DNA of 64,000 nt from G963422745 sp965214285 (GTDB taxonomy: Bacteria; Actinomycetota; Acidimicrobiia; Acidimicrobiales; Aldehydirespiratoraceae): assembly GCA_965214285.1 (NCBI GenBank), contig OZ243946.1:1984001-2048000 (forward strand). Direction: 5' to 3'. A model generated the notes under the pieces. That model was not told the origin of the DNA and ran no database searches. It saw nothing but the letters and a program-made list of their open reading frames with translations. Each line of letters opens with the position of its first letter. Within the stretch, counting starts at the first letter, position 1. Below are positions 1 through 8,331 of the stretch, one piece after another. The position numbers were made by a program, and so were the translations under genes.

Positions 1-1184
1 GCAAGGTCGCCGAGGCGCTGGAGGCGTTGCCGAATGTGGCCGAGCGGTTCGGCGCCGGGAAGCTGACCTTCGATCACGCGGCGGCCCTGGTCGACACGGC
101 ACGCCAGACCGGCGCCGCGGCGGTGGACGCCAACACGGCTCTGTTGGATCGTGCGGGCGAGGCGCCTGCTGATCTGTTCGCCGCGGAGGCGCGCAGCTTC
201 GCCGACCAGCACGCAGCCGACCGCGGCGAACAGCGCCTGAAGAACCAGCGCCGCAGGCGGCGGGCGTCGCTGTTCGTAGACGAAGAAACCGGCATGGGCC
301 GCATCAGCGGCTGGTTCGACCCGCTCAGCTTCGGGCTCATCCGCCAGGCCGTGGAAGGCCACGCCGACCTGCTGCGCCGCGACGACAACACCCACCGCGC
401 CAACGGCGCCGACCCTGGAGGCGCCGGCATTTTCGCCGGAATCGACGACACCGGGCGGCGCAGCCTGCAACAGCTCCGAGCCGACGTCTTCTTCGAGCTC
501 GCCACCCAACGCCACGCACTCACCCACCAGCCCCTCAACGACGACCCGAACACCAGCACCGGCGACCCGGACAATGGCGACCACGCCGCCGGCGGCGGCA
601 AGAGCAAGGGCGGGCGCAAGGCGGCCAGGGCCGACACCCAGCTCGTGATCGTCGCCGACATCGGCATCCTCGACGGCGAGAACCCCGACGGGCGCTGCGA
701 GATACCCGGCACCGGCCCCGTCCCGCCGTCGATCCTCAAGCGACTCTCCCCCGACGCCAAGCTCGCCGGGATCATCTTCGCAGGCAACGGCCGCACCCTG
801 TGGCTCGGACGCAACCGCCGCTACGCCAACGCAGCCCAACACCTCGCCCTCACCGCACGCGACCGCGGCTGCGTGCAATGCGCAGCCCCCATGCACCAAA
901 CCGACACCCACCACATAACCCCCTGGGAACAAGGCGGCCCCACCGACATCGACAACCTCCAAGCCATCTGCACAGAACACCACCGCCACCACCACGGCCC
1001 CAACCAGTACCGCTCCAGCAAGAACACCGCCCAAGACGCCGGACACCTCGAACCAGGCGGCAGACCGTCAGACGAGGAACCGCTCACCCGGCCCGGCCCC
1101 AGCCGCGGCAACCGAACGGGCAGATCGTCCGGCAGCAGGCCAGGCGAGACCGCCACCACCGACAGCGGCGACGACCCACCCTGA
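1..1184 (+). CDS. DUF222 / HNH endonuclease domain protein (13E12-repeat type), 5' end outside window
   Basis: The reading frame is already open at base 3, so the true start lies upstream and only the C-terminal ~393 residues are here. The first ~130 residues resemble the DUF222 helical region found in actinobacterial 13E12 repeat proteins. A HNH nuclease core follows: a CVQC knuckle, then HHITPWEQGG and a downstream DNLQAICTEHH segment, which supply the metal and catalytic histidines. A low-complexity Gly/Lys segment sits between the two domains, and the last ~60 residues are a polar Arg/Pro/Gly tail. Family members are multicopy in actinobacterial genomes and are often suspected of mobility, but their biological role is not settled. 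No terminal repeats are visible around it. Confidence 0.85.
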   Translation, partial: KVAEALEALPNVAERFGAGKLTFDHAAALVDTARQTGAAAVDANTALLDRAGEAPADLFAAEARSFADQHAADRGEQRLKNQRRRRRASLFVDEETGMGRISGWFDPLSFGLIRQAVEGHADLLRRDDNTHRANGADPGGAGIFAGIDDTGRRSLQQLRADVFFELATQRHALTHQPLNDDPNTSTGDPDNGDHAAGGGKSKGGRKAARADTQLVIVADIGILDGENPDGRCEIPGTGPVPPSILKRLSPDAKLAGIIFAGNGRTLWLGRNRRYANAAQHLALTARDRGCVQCAAPMHQTDTHHITPWEQGGPTDIDNLQAICTEHHRHHHGPNQYRSSKNTAQDAGHLEPGGRPSDEEPLTRPGPSRGNRTGRSSGSRPGETATTDSGDDPP

Positions 1185-1424
1185 CCACTCAGCGCCGACC
1201 TTCCTGGCCGTCCTCAGGCCGCTGGAGTGATGCAGACCGCTGGCGCTACCGCCAAGCACGTCCAGTCAACCGCGGCGATGATCCTCTGTGATCTGCGGCC
1301 TCGTGTTTCTTGACAACAGAATGCCTCGGAAAAGGCCAGGCATGGGTCACGTGCCCGGGATCCTGTCCACCTGTTGGGAGGCATCTCCCGCGGCGCGGTC
1401 TGAGCGGCTGCAGAATCTCGGGTC

Positions 1425-1430
1425 GATACT
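1425..1430 (+). promoter_or_regulatory. -10 element (GATACT), leaderless start of PrmA-like gene
   Basis: GATACT ends 6 bases before the ATG at 1437. This spacing puts the transcription start at or next to the A of the ATG. No Shine-Dalgarno sequence fits between. Confidence 0.45.
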
Positions 1431-1436
1431 GGGGAC

Positions 1437-2285
1437 ATGATCGTGGTGGCTGTCGACAGCGGTGAGGTCGATCGGATCTGCGGACGGCTGCGAGCGCTGG
1501 GCGCCACGCCGCGCGAGGCAGTGGCACCGGGCGGGCTGGGCTGTCAGAGCCGCTGCCTGGTGCTCGCTGACGCTCATGGCCCCGATGTTCACGGCCATGC
1601 CGACAGCGGGGCAGCCCAGGCGAGGATCGCCGCCGTCCTGCGAGACGAAGGCGAGCTTGCGGTGGCGCGCCCCGATGGCGGAGCGGCGCTGCGGGCCTGG
1701 CAGCGAGACACCGCCCCGGTTGTCTTCGGCAATCGGGTCAGCGTCTGCCTGGCCCACAGCGAGCACGACCGCTCAGGCCTGCCCGCGGTCGTCGAGCTCG
1801 GCACCGGGGGCTTCGGCAACGGGCATCACCCCAGCACCCGTCTGGCGATCGAGACGCTGGCGGACCGTCTGCAGGGCGGCGAGCGGGTGCTCGATGTCGG
1901 CTGCGGCAGCGGCGTCCTCGGGCTGGTCGCCCTCGCGTTCGGCGCCGGCGAGGTGGTCGCCGTGGACCGCAAGCCCGAGGCGGTCGAGGCGGCCCGGCGC
2001 AATGCCGCCATCAACGGCTGGGCGCATCGTCTGCGCACAGCCGACGAACTGCAGACAGTCGGCAGCGGCTTCGAGGTGGTCGCAGCCAACATCGCCCGGG
2101 CGGGGATCGTGGAGCTGGCGACCGAGCTGGTCCGCTGCACCGCGGCCGGCGGCAGCCTGATCCTCAGCGGCCTCTCGCCGGGCCAGTGCTCGCAGGCCGC
2201 AGGCTTCTTGAGCCCGCTGACCGTCGCAGAAAGCCGTGTCGCCGGCGACTGGGCGCTGCTGGTGATGACCCGCAGCCGCGGCTGA
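1437..2285 (+). CDS. PrmA-like class I SAM-dependent methyltransferase (ribosomal protein L11 methyltransferase family)
   Basis: 282 residues. The C-terminal half is a Rossmann methyltransferase: the AdoMet motif LDVGCGSGVLGL with a downstream acidic VAVDRKPE, and the PrmA-type substrate-site signature GTGGFGNGHHPSTR just before it. VVAANIAR takes the place of the usual VANI motif. The N-terminal ~120 residues are weakly recognisable and shorter than a typical L11-recognition domain, so the substrate could be another protein. PrmA itself trimethylates ribosomal protein L11. The ATG is chosen because a -10 hexamer sits 6 bases upstream and the protein begins with a beta-strand-like IVVAVDSG. 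The M20 peptidase follows in the same direction after 48 bases. Confidence 0.75.
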   Translation: MIVVAVDSGEVDRICGRLRALGATPREAVAPGGLGCQSRCLVLADAHGPDVHGHADSGAAQARIAAVLRDEGELAVARPDGGAALRAWQRDTAPVVFGNRVSVCLAHSEHDRSGLPAVVELGTGGFGNGHHPSTRLAIETLADRLQGGERVLDVGCGSGVLGLVALAFGAGEVVAVDRKPEAVEAARRNAAINGWAHRLRTADELQTVGSGFEVVAANIARAGIVELATELVRCTAAGGSLILSGLSPGQCSQAAGFLSPLTVAESRVAGDWALLVMTRSRG

Positions 2286-2321
2286 GCCGGCGGGGGCCTT
2301 GCGCCGTGGCGCTGGGTGCGT

Positions 2322-2327
2322 GACAGT
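2322..2327 (+). promoter_or_regulatory. weak -10 element (GACAGT) before M20 peptidase
   Basis: GACAGT ends 6 bases before the GTG at 2334, the same geometry as other leaderless starts in this window. The first base departs from TANNNT, so support is weak. Confidence 0.25.
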
Positions 2328-2333
2328 GGTCGC

Positions 2334-3704
2334 GTGAGCGCCTCGATCGACAACCTCACCGGCGAGACCGTCGAGCTTCTCCAGCAGCTGATCCGCAACC
2401 GCTGCGTGAACGACGGCACCCCGCAGTCCGGCCACGAGCAGCGCAGCGCCGAGCTGCTGCGCAACGAGATCGAAGGCCTGGGTCTCGACTTCGAGCTGTT
2501 CGAGCCAGAGCCGGGCCGCACCTCGCTGCTCACCCGCTACGAGGGCACCGACCCCAGCGCGCCCTCGCTGTGCCTGATGGCCCACACCGACGTGGTGCCG
2601 GTGGACCCCGCCGGCTGGGAGCATGACCCTTTCGGCGGCGAGCTGATCTCAGCAGCCGACGGCACCCAGGAGGTCTGGGGCCGCGGCGCGGTCGACATGT
2701 TGAACCTCACGTCGTCGATGTTCGTGGCCTTCCGCGATGCGGTGCGCTCGCAGAGGCGCTACCCCGGAGACATCCTGTTCTTCGCTGTCGCCGACGAGGA
2801 GGCGGCCGGCATCCTCGGCGCCAAGCACATCGTCGAGAACCACTGGGAGCACCTGCGCTGCGACTACGTGCTCACCGAGTACGGCGGCGTGCCGTCGCAC
2901 ACCGCAGACGGCACACGGGTGCTGCTCACGACCGGCGAGAAGCAAGGCGCGGGGCGGGTCATCAAGGTGAGCGGCACGCCGGGCCACGGCTCGATGCCCT
3001 ACGGCACCGACAATGCGCTGGTCAAGGCGGCCGCCATCGTGGGCCGCATCGCCGAGCACCAGGCAGAGCCGCGCATCGACGAGCTGTTCGCCCAGCGGGT
3101 GCGGGCCATGGGCCTCGATGCGGACCTGGAGGCGATGCTGCTCGACCCCGCCCGCATCGCCGAAGGCCTGGCCCGGCTGCCGCCCGGCCTGGCCCGCAAC
3201 ACCCATTCGTGTGCGCACGTCACGATGAGCCCCAACCTGATGACCGCCGGCGACAAGGCCAACATCGTGGCCTCAGCGGCTGAGGTGGTGGTCGACATAC
3301 GGATGCTGCAGGGCGACACCCAGGCAGGCATCGACGCCATGCTCGAAGAGATCATCGGGCCGGAGCTGATGGCGTCTGTGGTCATCGAGCCGATATACGA
3401 AGACATGCCCGACGGCACGCCGCACTCGGGCACCGACACGCCGCTGTGGGACGCCCTGGCGGGCTCGATTCGGCGGGCCTACCCCGACGCCGAGGTGCTG
3501 CCGAGCCTGGTGACCGGCGGAACCGACGCCCGCTTTTTCCGCCAGCGCGGGGTGACCGCCTACGGGGCGGGGCTGCTGAGCCGCAAGGTGTCTCTCGACG
3601 ACTTCCTCAACCGCTTCCACGGCCACAACGAGCGCATCGACATCGACTCGCTGGCGCTCACCACCCGGCTCTGGTCAGACGTGTTCGAGCGGCTCTGGCG
3701 CTGA
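2334..3704 (+). CDS. M20 family metallopeptidase (carboxypeptidase / deacylase)
   Basis: About 456 residues, the usual M20 length. The di-zinc catalytic set is visible: LMAHTDVVPVDP (His and Asp), RGAVDM (bridging Asp), ADEEAAG (catalytic Glu pair), and a late histidine in FHGHNERID. The dimerisation lid domain lies in the middle, after GHGSMPYG. Members cleave terminal amino acids or acyl groups from peptides and N-acyl amino acids; the exact substrate cannot be read from the sequence. I place the start at GTG 2334 because of the upstream hexamer; a GTG at 2316 in the same frame is the alternative. It converges with the binding lipoprotein gene 34 bases downstream, which could supply it with peptides (inference). 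Confidence 0.85.
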   Translation: MSASIDNLTGETVELLQQLIRNRCVNDGTPQSGHEQRSAELLRNEIEGLGLDFELFEPEPGRTSLLTRYEGTDPSAPSLCLMAHTDVVPVDPAGWEHDPFGGELISAADGTQEVWGRGAVDMLNLTSSMFVAFRDAVRSQRRYPGDILFFAVADEEAAGILGAKHIVENHWEHLRCDYVLTEYGGVPSHTADGTRVLLTTGEKQGAGRVIKVSGTPGHGSMPYGTDNALVKAAAIVGRIAEHQAEPRIDELFAQRVRAMGLDADLEAMLLDPARIAEGLARLPPGLARNTHSCAHVTMSPNLMTAGDKANIVASAAEVVVDIRMLQGDTQAGIDAMLEEIIGPELMASVVIEPIYEDMPDGTPHSGTDTPLWDALAGSIRRAYPDAEVLPSLVTGGTDARFFRQRGVTAYGAGLLSRKVSLDDFLNRFHGHNERIDIDSLALTTRLWSDVFERLWR

Positions 3705-3738
3705 CCCTGCCGCCGGGCCGGCCCCCAGCAGCCGGGCT

Positions 3739-5688
3739 TCAGCGTCGCACCCAGTCCTCGATGTTCCAGAGCTCGCTGTCCCAGGGGTTCAGCTCGCCCA
3801 CACCGTCGATGCTGTGGTGCACCGCCGAGGCCAGGCCCCGGTGGACCAGCGGGATCGCGGCGCCTGAGCGGGCCGAGACGATGCCGTTGAGCTCGGCGAT
3901 CAGCTCCGCTCGCTGCGGGTCGTCGAGGGGCAGCGACGCCAGCCGCTCCCAGCGGTCGTCGAAGGCCGCGTCGGCGAGGCGCACGATGTTGGCGCCGGTC
4001 CAGTCGTTGGCCGAGGAGGGGATCAGCGCCGAGCGCCAGCCGCCGAAGAAGCCCAGCGGGTCCGGCGACACCGGGTCGTGGGTGAACATCAAGATGTCTG
4101 TGGCGAAGCGCCACATCGACTCCGGGTTGCCGTCGGGGCCGGCGAAGAGCCGGTCCGGATCCACGTGGCGCATCGTGGCCTCGACGCCGATCGCAGCCCA
4201 GTCCTCAGCGATCTGGTCCTGGCCGGCCTGGCGGACCGCGTTGGTGGAGGTGACGAACTCCCAGGCCAAGGCAGTGCCGTCGGGCAGCTCGCGCACGCCG
4301 TCGCCGTCGCTGTCGAGATAGCCGAGATCGTCGAGGATGCGGTTGGCCCCGGCGGGGTCGGGGGTCAGGCACCAGTCGTCATCGGCAGGGGCCTGGCCGG
4401 CCAGCGGCCACACGCCGCACGTCGGCCTGCCGGTCGGGCCGTAGCCGGCATCCACGAGCGCCTGGCGGTCGATGGCCAGCGACAAGGCCCGCGCCAGCCG
4501 CGGGTTGTCGACGAAGAACGGGTGCGGGTTGGCGCCGTCTGCGTAGTCCGAGGGAGGGTCGCCTGCTGGGTCGGTCTGGTTCAGCAGGATCGTCTCGACG
4601 TGGGCACCGAAGGAGACGAGCACCCGGCCGTTGCCGAAGGCCTCCATGCCGGCGAGCACCTCCGGCGCGACCTGGACGTTCCAGGCGTAGTCGGCCTCGG
4701 CGATCACCAGCACCGAGCGGGCCGCCTCCTCGGCGTCTCCGCCGGAGGACAGGGTCGCAGAGCCGAAGAAGGGCTTGCCCTCGAGGACGCCCCGGTAGCG
4801 GGGGTTCAGCTCGTAACGGACGAAGTCGTCTGGGACGAACTCGCTGACCGCGAACGGCCCGGTGCCCATCGGCGCCAGGCTCGCCTCGTGGCAAGGGTCC
4901 TGGTCCTGCTCGTCGGCAGTGTCGTCGGGCTGGGCTGCTTCGGCTTGCTCCAGGGCTGCCAGGCAGTCGGCGAACTGGGCCTCGGAGATGATCGGCTGTG
5001 AGTAGCCGACGAAGACGTCGAAGGGCCAAGGCCTCGGCTCGGAGAAGGTGATCGTGACCTGGTGGTCGCCGACCGCCTCGACTGACTCCACGAAGCCGAA
5101 GTCCGCAGCGCAGCCGCTGTCGGGCGCCGTGCAATAGGCAAAGCTGAACTCCACGTCGGCGTTGCTCAGCGGCGTGCCGTCGGACCACACGATGTCGTCG
5201 CGCAGCGTCCAGGTGATCTGGGTGAGATCGGTGGAGATGCCGCTGCCGAGGCTGGGGATCTCGGTCGCGAGGACCGGGACCAGCTCGCCGTCGGGGGCGA
5301 ACTCGGCCAGCGGCTCCAGCACCAGCGACGCTGCCAGCAGATCCTTGGCGCTGCCCGCCAGGTACGGATTGAGCAGCGAAGGCGCCTGCCACGACAGCAG
5401 CAGGATGTGGCCTCCCTCGCCGGCCGGGCGCGGCTCAGTGGGATCGTCGCCGGGATCGTCGCCGTTGCCAGGATCGCCCTCTGCGCCGGTGTCGTCGGTC
5501 TCGCCGGAGTCCGGGTCTGTCCTGTCGCCGTTGTCTCCGCTTGCCCCGGCGCTGCCTGTCGGGTCCTCAGAGCCGCCGTCGGCGTCCGCAGGCGAGTCGC
5601 CGCCGCTGCTGCAGGCCGCTGCGAGCATCCCGACAGCGACGACAGCCGCCGCCAGTGCGCCGAGCCGCGGCATGGGCGACTTGTCCAT
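3739..5688 (-). CDS. ABC transporter substrate-binding lipoprotein, family 5 (peptide/nickel type)
   Basis: About 649 residues. The N-terminus has a basic start, a hydrophobic stretch and the lipobox LAAAC followed by SSG, so it is an anchored lipoprotein. An acidic Asp/Gly/Ser-rich linker of roughly 70 residues follows. The mature part shows the SBP_bac_5 fold signatures: ILLLSWQAPSLLNPYL near the start, the WTLRDDIVWSDGTPLSNADV segment and later NPRLARALSLAIDRQAL. Family members capture oligopeptides, nickel or similar ligands for an ABC importer. No permease or ATPase genes accompany it here, so it is an orphan binding protein. The start at 5688 (MDKSPMPR) is chosen over an upstream in-frame ATG because it gives a compact signal peptide. 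Confidence 0.85.
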   Translation of the reverse strand: MDKSPMPRLGALAAAVVAVGMLAAACSSGGDSPADADGGSEDPTGSAGASGDNGDRTDPDSGETDDTGAEGDPGNGDDPGDDPTEPRPAGEGGHILLLSWQAPSLLNPYLAGSAKDLLAASLVLEPLAEFAPDGELVPVLATEIPSLGSGISTDLTQITWTLRDDIVWSDGTPLSNADVEFSFAYCTAPDSGCAADFGFVESVEAVGDHQVTITFSEPRPWPFDVFVGYSQPIISEAQFADCLAALEQAEAAQPDDTADEQDQDPCHEASLAPMGTGPFAVSEFVPDDFVRYELNPRYRGVLEGKPFFGSATLSSGGDAEEAARSVLVIAEADYAWNVQVAPEVLAGMEAFGNGRVLVSFGAHVETILLNQTDPAGDPPSDYADGANPHPFFVDNPRLARALSLAIDRQALVDAGYGPTGRPTCGVWPLAGQAPADDDWCLTPDPAGANRILDDLGYLDSDGDGVRELPDGTALAWEFVTSTNAVRQAGQDQIAEDWAAIGVEATMRHVDPDRLFAGPDGNPESMWRFATDILMFTHDPVSPDPLGFFGGWRSALIPSSANDWTGANIVRLADAAFDDRWERLASLPLDDPQRAELIAELNGIVSARSGAAIPLVHRGLASAVHHSIDGVGELNPWDSELWNIEDWVRR

Positions 5689-5747
5689 GACCGCCGTTCG
5701 GCTGCGGTCGGCGGGCTCGGAGGAGCGCGATGCACGCACTGCGCGAG

Positions 5748-5753
5748 AGATTA
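5748..5753 (-). promoter_or_regulatory. -10 element (TAATCT) for the binding lipoprotein gene
   Basis: On the minus strand TAATCT lies about 60 bases upstream of the ATG at 5688, which would give a ~50-base leader. It shares the 107-base divergent interval with the promoter at 5784-5789. Confidence 0.3.
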
Positions 5754-5783
5754 CTCGGGGCGGTGGGCGAGGGCCCGGTTCGC

Positions 5784-5789
5784 TACTGT
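5784..5789 (+). promoter_or_regulatory. -10 element (TACTGT), leaderless start of LLM oxidoreductase
   Basis: TACTGT ends 6 bases before the ATG at 5796. It fixes this ATG as the start over an in-frame upstream ATG at 5730. Confidence 0.5.
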
Positions 5790-5795
5790 GCCGCG

Positions 5796-6743
5796 ATGGC
5801 CAATCCCAGACCGTTCAGATTCGGACTTCAGCTGCACAGCCCGCTGGAAGGCATGAGCTGGCTCGACAGCGCCCGCCACGCCGAGGACCAGGGCTACGAC
5901 AGCATCCTGATGCCCGACCACTTCCACCACCAGTACGGCCCGCTCACCTCGCTGGCCGCGGCCGCGGCGGTGACCACCACGCTGAAGGTCGGGGCGCTGG
6001 TCTTCGGCAACGACTACCGCCATCCCGTGACCCTCGCCAAGGAGATGGCCACGCTGGATGTGATCAGCGAGGGCCGGGCCGAGTTCGGCCTCGGCGCGGG
6101 CTGGATGCGCAGCGACTACACGCAGGCCGGCATGGCCTACGACCGGCCCGGCGCCCGCATCGAGCGCTTCGAGGAGAGCCTGGAGATCATCCGGCTCTGC
6201 TGGGCGGGCGAGCCCTTCGACTACCACGGCGAGCACTACACGATCGACGGCTACGAGGCCCGGCCCAAGCCGCACACTCCCGGCGGCCCGCCTGTGATCA
6301 TCGGCGGCGGCGGCCCTCGGATGCTGGGCGTGGCCGCCCGCAACGCCGACATCGTGGCCGTGACCGCCAACCTGCGAGCCGGGGAGGTGGGCGTCGATGC
6401 CATCGCGGACTCCATGGGCGACGCTTATGACGCCAAGCTGGCCAGGGTCCGCCAGGCCGCCGGCGAACGCGCCGACGACATCGAGCTCAGCTCGCTGACC
6501 ATGAACGCCTCGGTCACCGACGACCGCGACGGCGTGCTGGCGCTGTTCGCCGAGATGTTCCAGAACCCGCCCGAGGTGATAGCGGAGTCGCCTGCGCTGC
6601 TGATCGGCTCGGTCTCGGAGATCGTGGAGACCCTGCAGGCCCGCCGTGAGCGCTGGGGCTTCAGCTACGTGGTGGTGCAGGCCGACGGCAGCCAGGGGAT
6701 GGACCGCTTCGCGGAGGTGAACGGCGCCCTCAGCGGCACCTGA
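5796..6743 (+). CDS. LLM-class F420-dependent oxidoreductase
   Basis: 315 residues with the luciferase-like TIM-barrel pattern: FRFGLQLHSP at the N-terminus, GYDSILMPDHF, LDVISEGRAEFGLGAGW, and the ARPKPHTPGGPPVIIGGGG segment typical of actinobacterial F420 enzymes (a group including MSMEG_2516-like proteins, from family knowledge). Such enzymes transfer hydride between reduced F420 and varied substrates; the substrate is unknown. The start is set by a -10 hexamer 6 bases upstream. The gene is divergent from the binding lipoprotein and convergent with the CobW gene 43 bases downstream. Confidence 0.85.
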   Translation: MANPRPFRFGLQLHSPLEGMSWLDSARHAEDQGYDSILMPDHFHHQYGPLTSLAAAAAVTTTLKVGALVFGNDYRHPVTLAKEMATLDVISEGRAEFGLGAGWMRSDYTQAGMAYDRPGARIERFEESLEIIRLCWAGEPFDYHGEHYTIDGYEARPKPHTPGGPPVIIGGGGPRMLGVAARNADIVAVTANLRAGEVGVDAIADSMGDAYDAKLARVRQAAGERADDIELSSLTMNASVTDDRDGVLALFAEMFQNPPEVIAESPALLIGSVSEIVETLQARRERWGFSYVVVQADGSQGMDRFAEVNGALSGT

Positions 6744-6786
6744 GCAAGCCCGGACGATCCCGCAGTCGGGCCGGCCCCGCAGCGGG

Positions 6787-7731
6787 TCAGCGGCTCCTGA
6801 GGGTGACGACGACGAGGTCGGTGCCGGGCTGATCCTCGGCGTGGGGCAGCGCCGAGATGCGCCGCCGCCTGCCGACCTGCTGCACCAGCATCCGCCGGCC
6901 GGCGGGGTCCACGGCGATGCCCTTGACACGCACCACGCCGGGGCCGAGGCTGTCGAGCAGAGCCTCCAGATCTGCCGTCCCGATCCTCTCGGGAAGCGCC
7001 ACAGAAGAAACCTCGTGTGGGTCGAAGAGGCTCGGCTCGGCGGTGGCCGCCACGCCCCCTGGGCGGCGCGTGGCGAGATCCAGCAGCGCCGCGGGCGCCT
7101 GGCTGCCGTCGAGCACGATCACCTCCAGATCGGCAGCGATCCGCCGCACTCGCTCGATCGCATCGGCGACCGTCTCGGGGTCGGCGAGGTCGGCCTTGGT
7201 CACCAGCGCCACATCCCCCGAGGCGATCTGGCGGCTCACCAGCGCCGCCTGCAGCGGGTCTGCGAGCTGGGAGCGCAGGCTCGAGGCGTCGACCAGCACC
7301 ACCACCGAGTCGAGGCGGAAACCGTCGGAGTCCGCCAGGCCCGCCACCCGGCTCGGGTCGGCCACGCCGCTCAGCTCTATCAGCAGATGGTCCGGCGGCT
7401 CGGGCCGGGCCCGCAGCCCGTCGAGCGTCGCCGCCAGGCTGCCGGCGATGGAGCAGCACACGCAGCCGTCGGTCAGCTCGATCGTGTCGCTGCTGCGCTG
7501 GCGCACCAGGGCGGCGTCGATGTTGACCTCGCCCACGTCGTTGACCAGCACCGTCAGCGGGCGGTCGGCAACGCGCAGCAGCTCGTTCAGCAGGGTGGTC
7601 TTGCCCGCGCCGAGATAGCCGCCGAGCAAGGTGACCGGCACCCGCCGCCCGTCCCAGGGGGCGATGGCATCCGCTGACTCGTTGTCGGCCTTGTCTGCGC
7701 CCTCGTCCGCGGCCTGTTCGGCGAAGTTCAT
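6787..7731 (-). CDS. CobW/COG0523 family GTPase (metal chaperone type)
   Basis: 314 residues. Walker A GAGKTTLL lies at residues 41-48, followed by NDVGEVNID, the metal-binding GCVCC motif of COG0523 proteins, LLIELSGVADPS, and TKAD for guanine specificity. The C-terminal CobW_C domain is present but there is no His-rich metal-storage loop. COG0523 GTPases load zinc, cobalt or other metals onto client proteins using GTP hydrolysis; the metal here cannot be inferred. It lies 33 bases downstream of, and in the same direction as, a small CxxC protein, and is probably cotranscribed with it. Confidence 0.85.
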   Translation of the reverse strand: MNFAEQAADEGADKADNESADAIAPWDGRRVPVTLLGGYLGAGKTTLLNELLRVADRPLTVLVNDVGEVNIDAALVRQRSSDTIELTDGCVCCSIAGSLAATLDGLRARPEPPDHLLIELSGVADPSRVAGLADSDGFRLDSVVVLVDASSLRSQLADPLQAALVSRQIASGDVALVTKADLADPETVADAIERVRRIAADLEVIVLDGSQAPAALLDLATRRPGGVAATAEPSLFDPHEVSSVALPERIGTADLEALLDSLGPGVVRVKGIAVDPAGRRMLVQQVGRRRRISALPHAEDQPGTDLVVVTLRSR

Positions 7732-7764
7732 CGGCTGCGACGGTAACGCCGCAGCAACGCTGTT

Positions 7765-8136
7765 TCAGCGACCGCGTCTGCGTTTGCGCTTGGGCTTGGG
7801 CGTGCCGCGGAGGTCGTCGCCGAGCTCGTCGTAGGGGTCGGTGTAGCTGACGTCGGCGTCCCAGTCCTCCACGCAGCGCTCGCAGAGAGGCACTGCAGGG
7901 CGGCGGCGCACCGAGTCGCGGTGCGAGATGTGAATCGACGGCGGGATCTTCGGCTCGAAGGACTTGTTGAAGGCATCGGCGCCCTCGGCGTAGCGGTCCC
8001 AGCCGCGCGAGAACATGTTGCCGGTGGGGCCGATGATGTGCCGTGCCGAGCGGAACCGCGGCGAGCCGCGGCGCGAGCGACGAGCCGATGTCTGGGCGAG
8101 GAACTCCCGCCAGAGGCGTCTCACGGCGTATGCCAT
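7765..8136 (-). CDS. hypothetical basic protein with a CxxC pair
   Basis: 123 residues, family not recognised. The N-terminus is basic (Arg-rich around residues 18-33). A CERC pair sits near residue 85 with a nearby histidine-containing ISHRD segment, an acidic DPYDELGDD stretch follows, and the C-terminus is a KPKRKRRRGR basic tail. A lone CxxC cannot make a full zinc ribbon, so metal binding would need dimerisation or a partner. It is first in a likely two-gene unit with the CobW metal-chaperone GTPase, which makes a client relationship a possible inference. The start is supported by a TAGGAT hexamer 7 bases upstream. Confidence 0.6.
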   Translation of the reverse strand: MAYAVRRLWREFLAQTSARRSRRGSPRFRSARHIIGPTGNMFSRGWDRYAEGADAFNKSFEPKIPPSIHISHRDSVRRRPAVPLCERCVEDWDADVSYTDPYDELGDDLRGTPKPKRKRRRGR

Positions 8137-8143
8137 GCAGCCG

Positions 8144-8149
8144 ATCCTA
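8144..8149 (-). promoter_or_regulatory. -10 element (TAGGAT), leaderless start of the CxxC/CobW unit
   Basis: Read on the minus strand, TAGGAT ends 7 bases before the ATG at 8136. Confidence 0.5.
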
Positions 8150-8244
8150 GGTCCGGCCCGGCGGTCAGGTCAACGGTCGCCCGCGACGGATGCCGACAGC
8201 CGCGGCGGGCCGCGGGAGCAATCGAAGGCCCCGGCCGGCTGCGC

Positions 8245-8250
8245 TACGCT
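8245..8250 (+). promoter_or_regulatory. -10 element (TACGCT) for the acyl-CoA ligase
   Basis: TACGCT lies about 80 bases upstream of the GTG at 8332. It would give a ~75-base leader that carries a clear Shine-Dalgarno (AAGGAG, 8321-8326). Confidence 0.3.
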
Positions 8251-8331
8251 GCCGCGCCGAATGCAGGCGAGCCGCATGGCACAACCTCACATGGCACAAA
8301 GCGCCCCGGCGCACCAGTCCAAGGAGCATCC

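Noticed and set aside
1310..1342. TTGACA at 1310 and the inverted repeat ATGCCT/AGGCAT at 1321-1342
   Set aside because: No -10 fits the TTGACA, and the stem is only 6 bases with a 10-base loop and no T-tract. It might be a weak terminator of the first gene but is not supportable.
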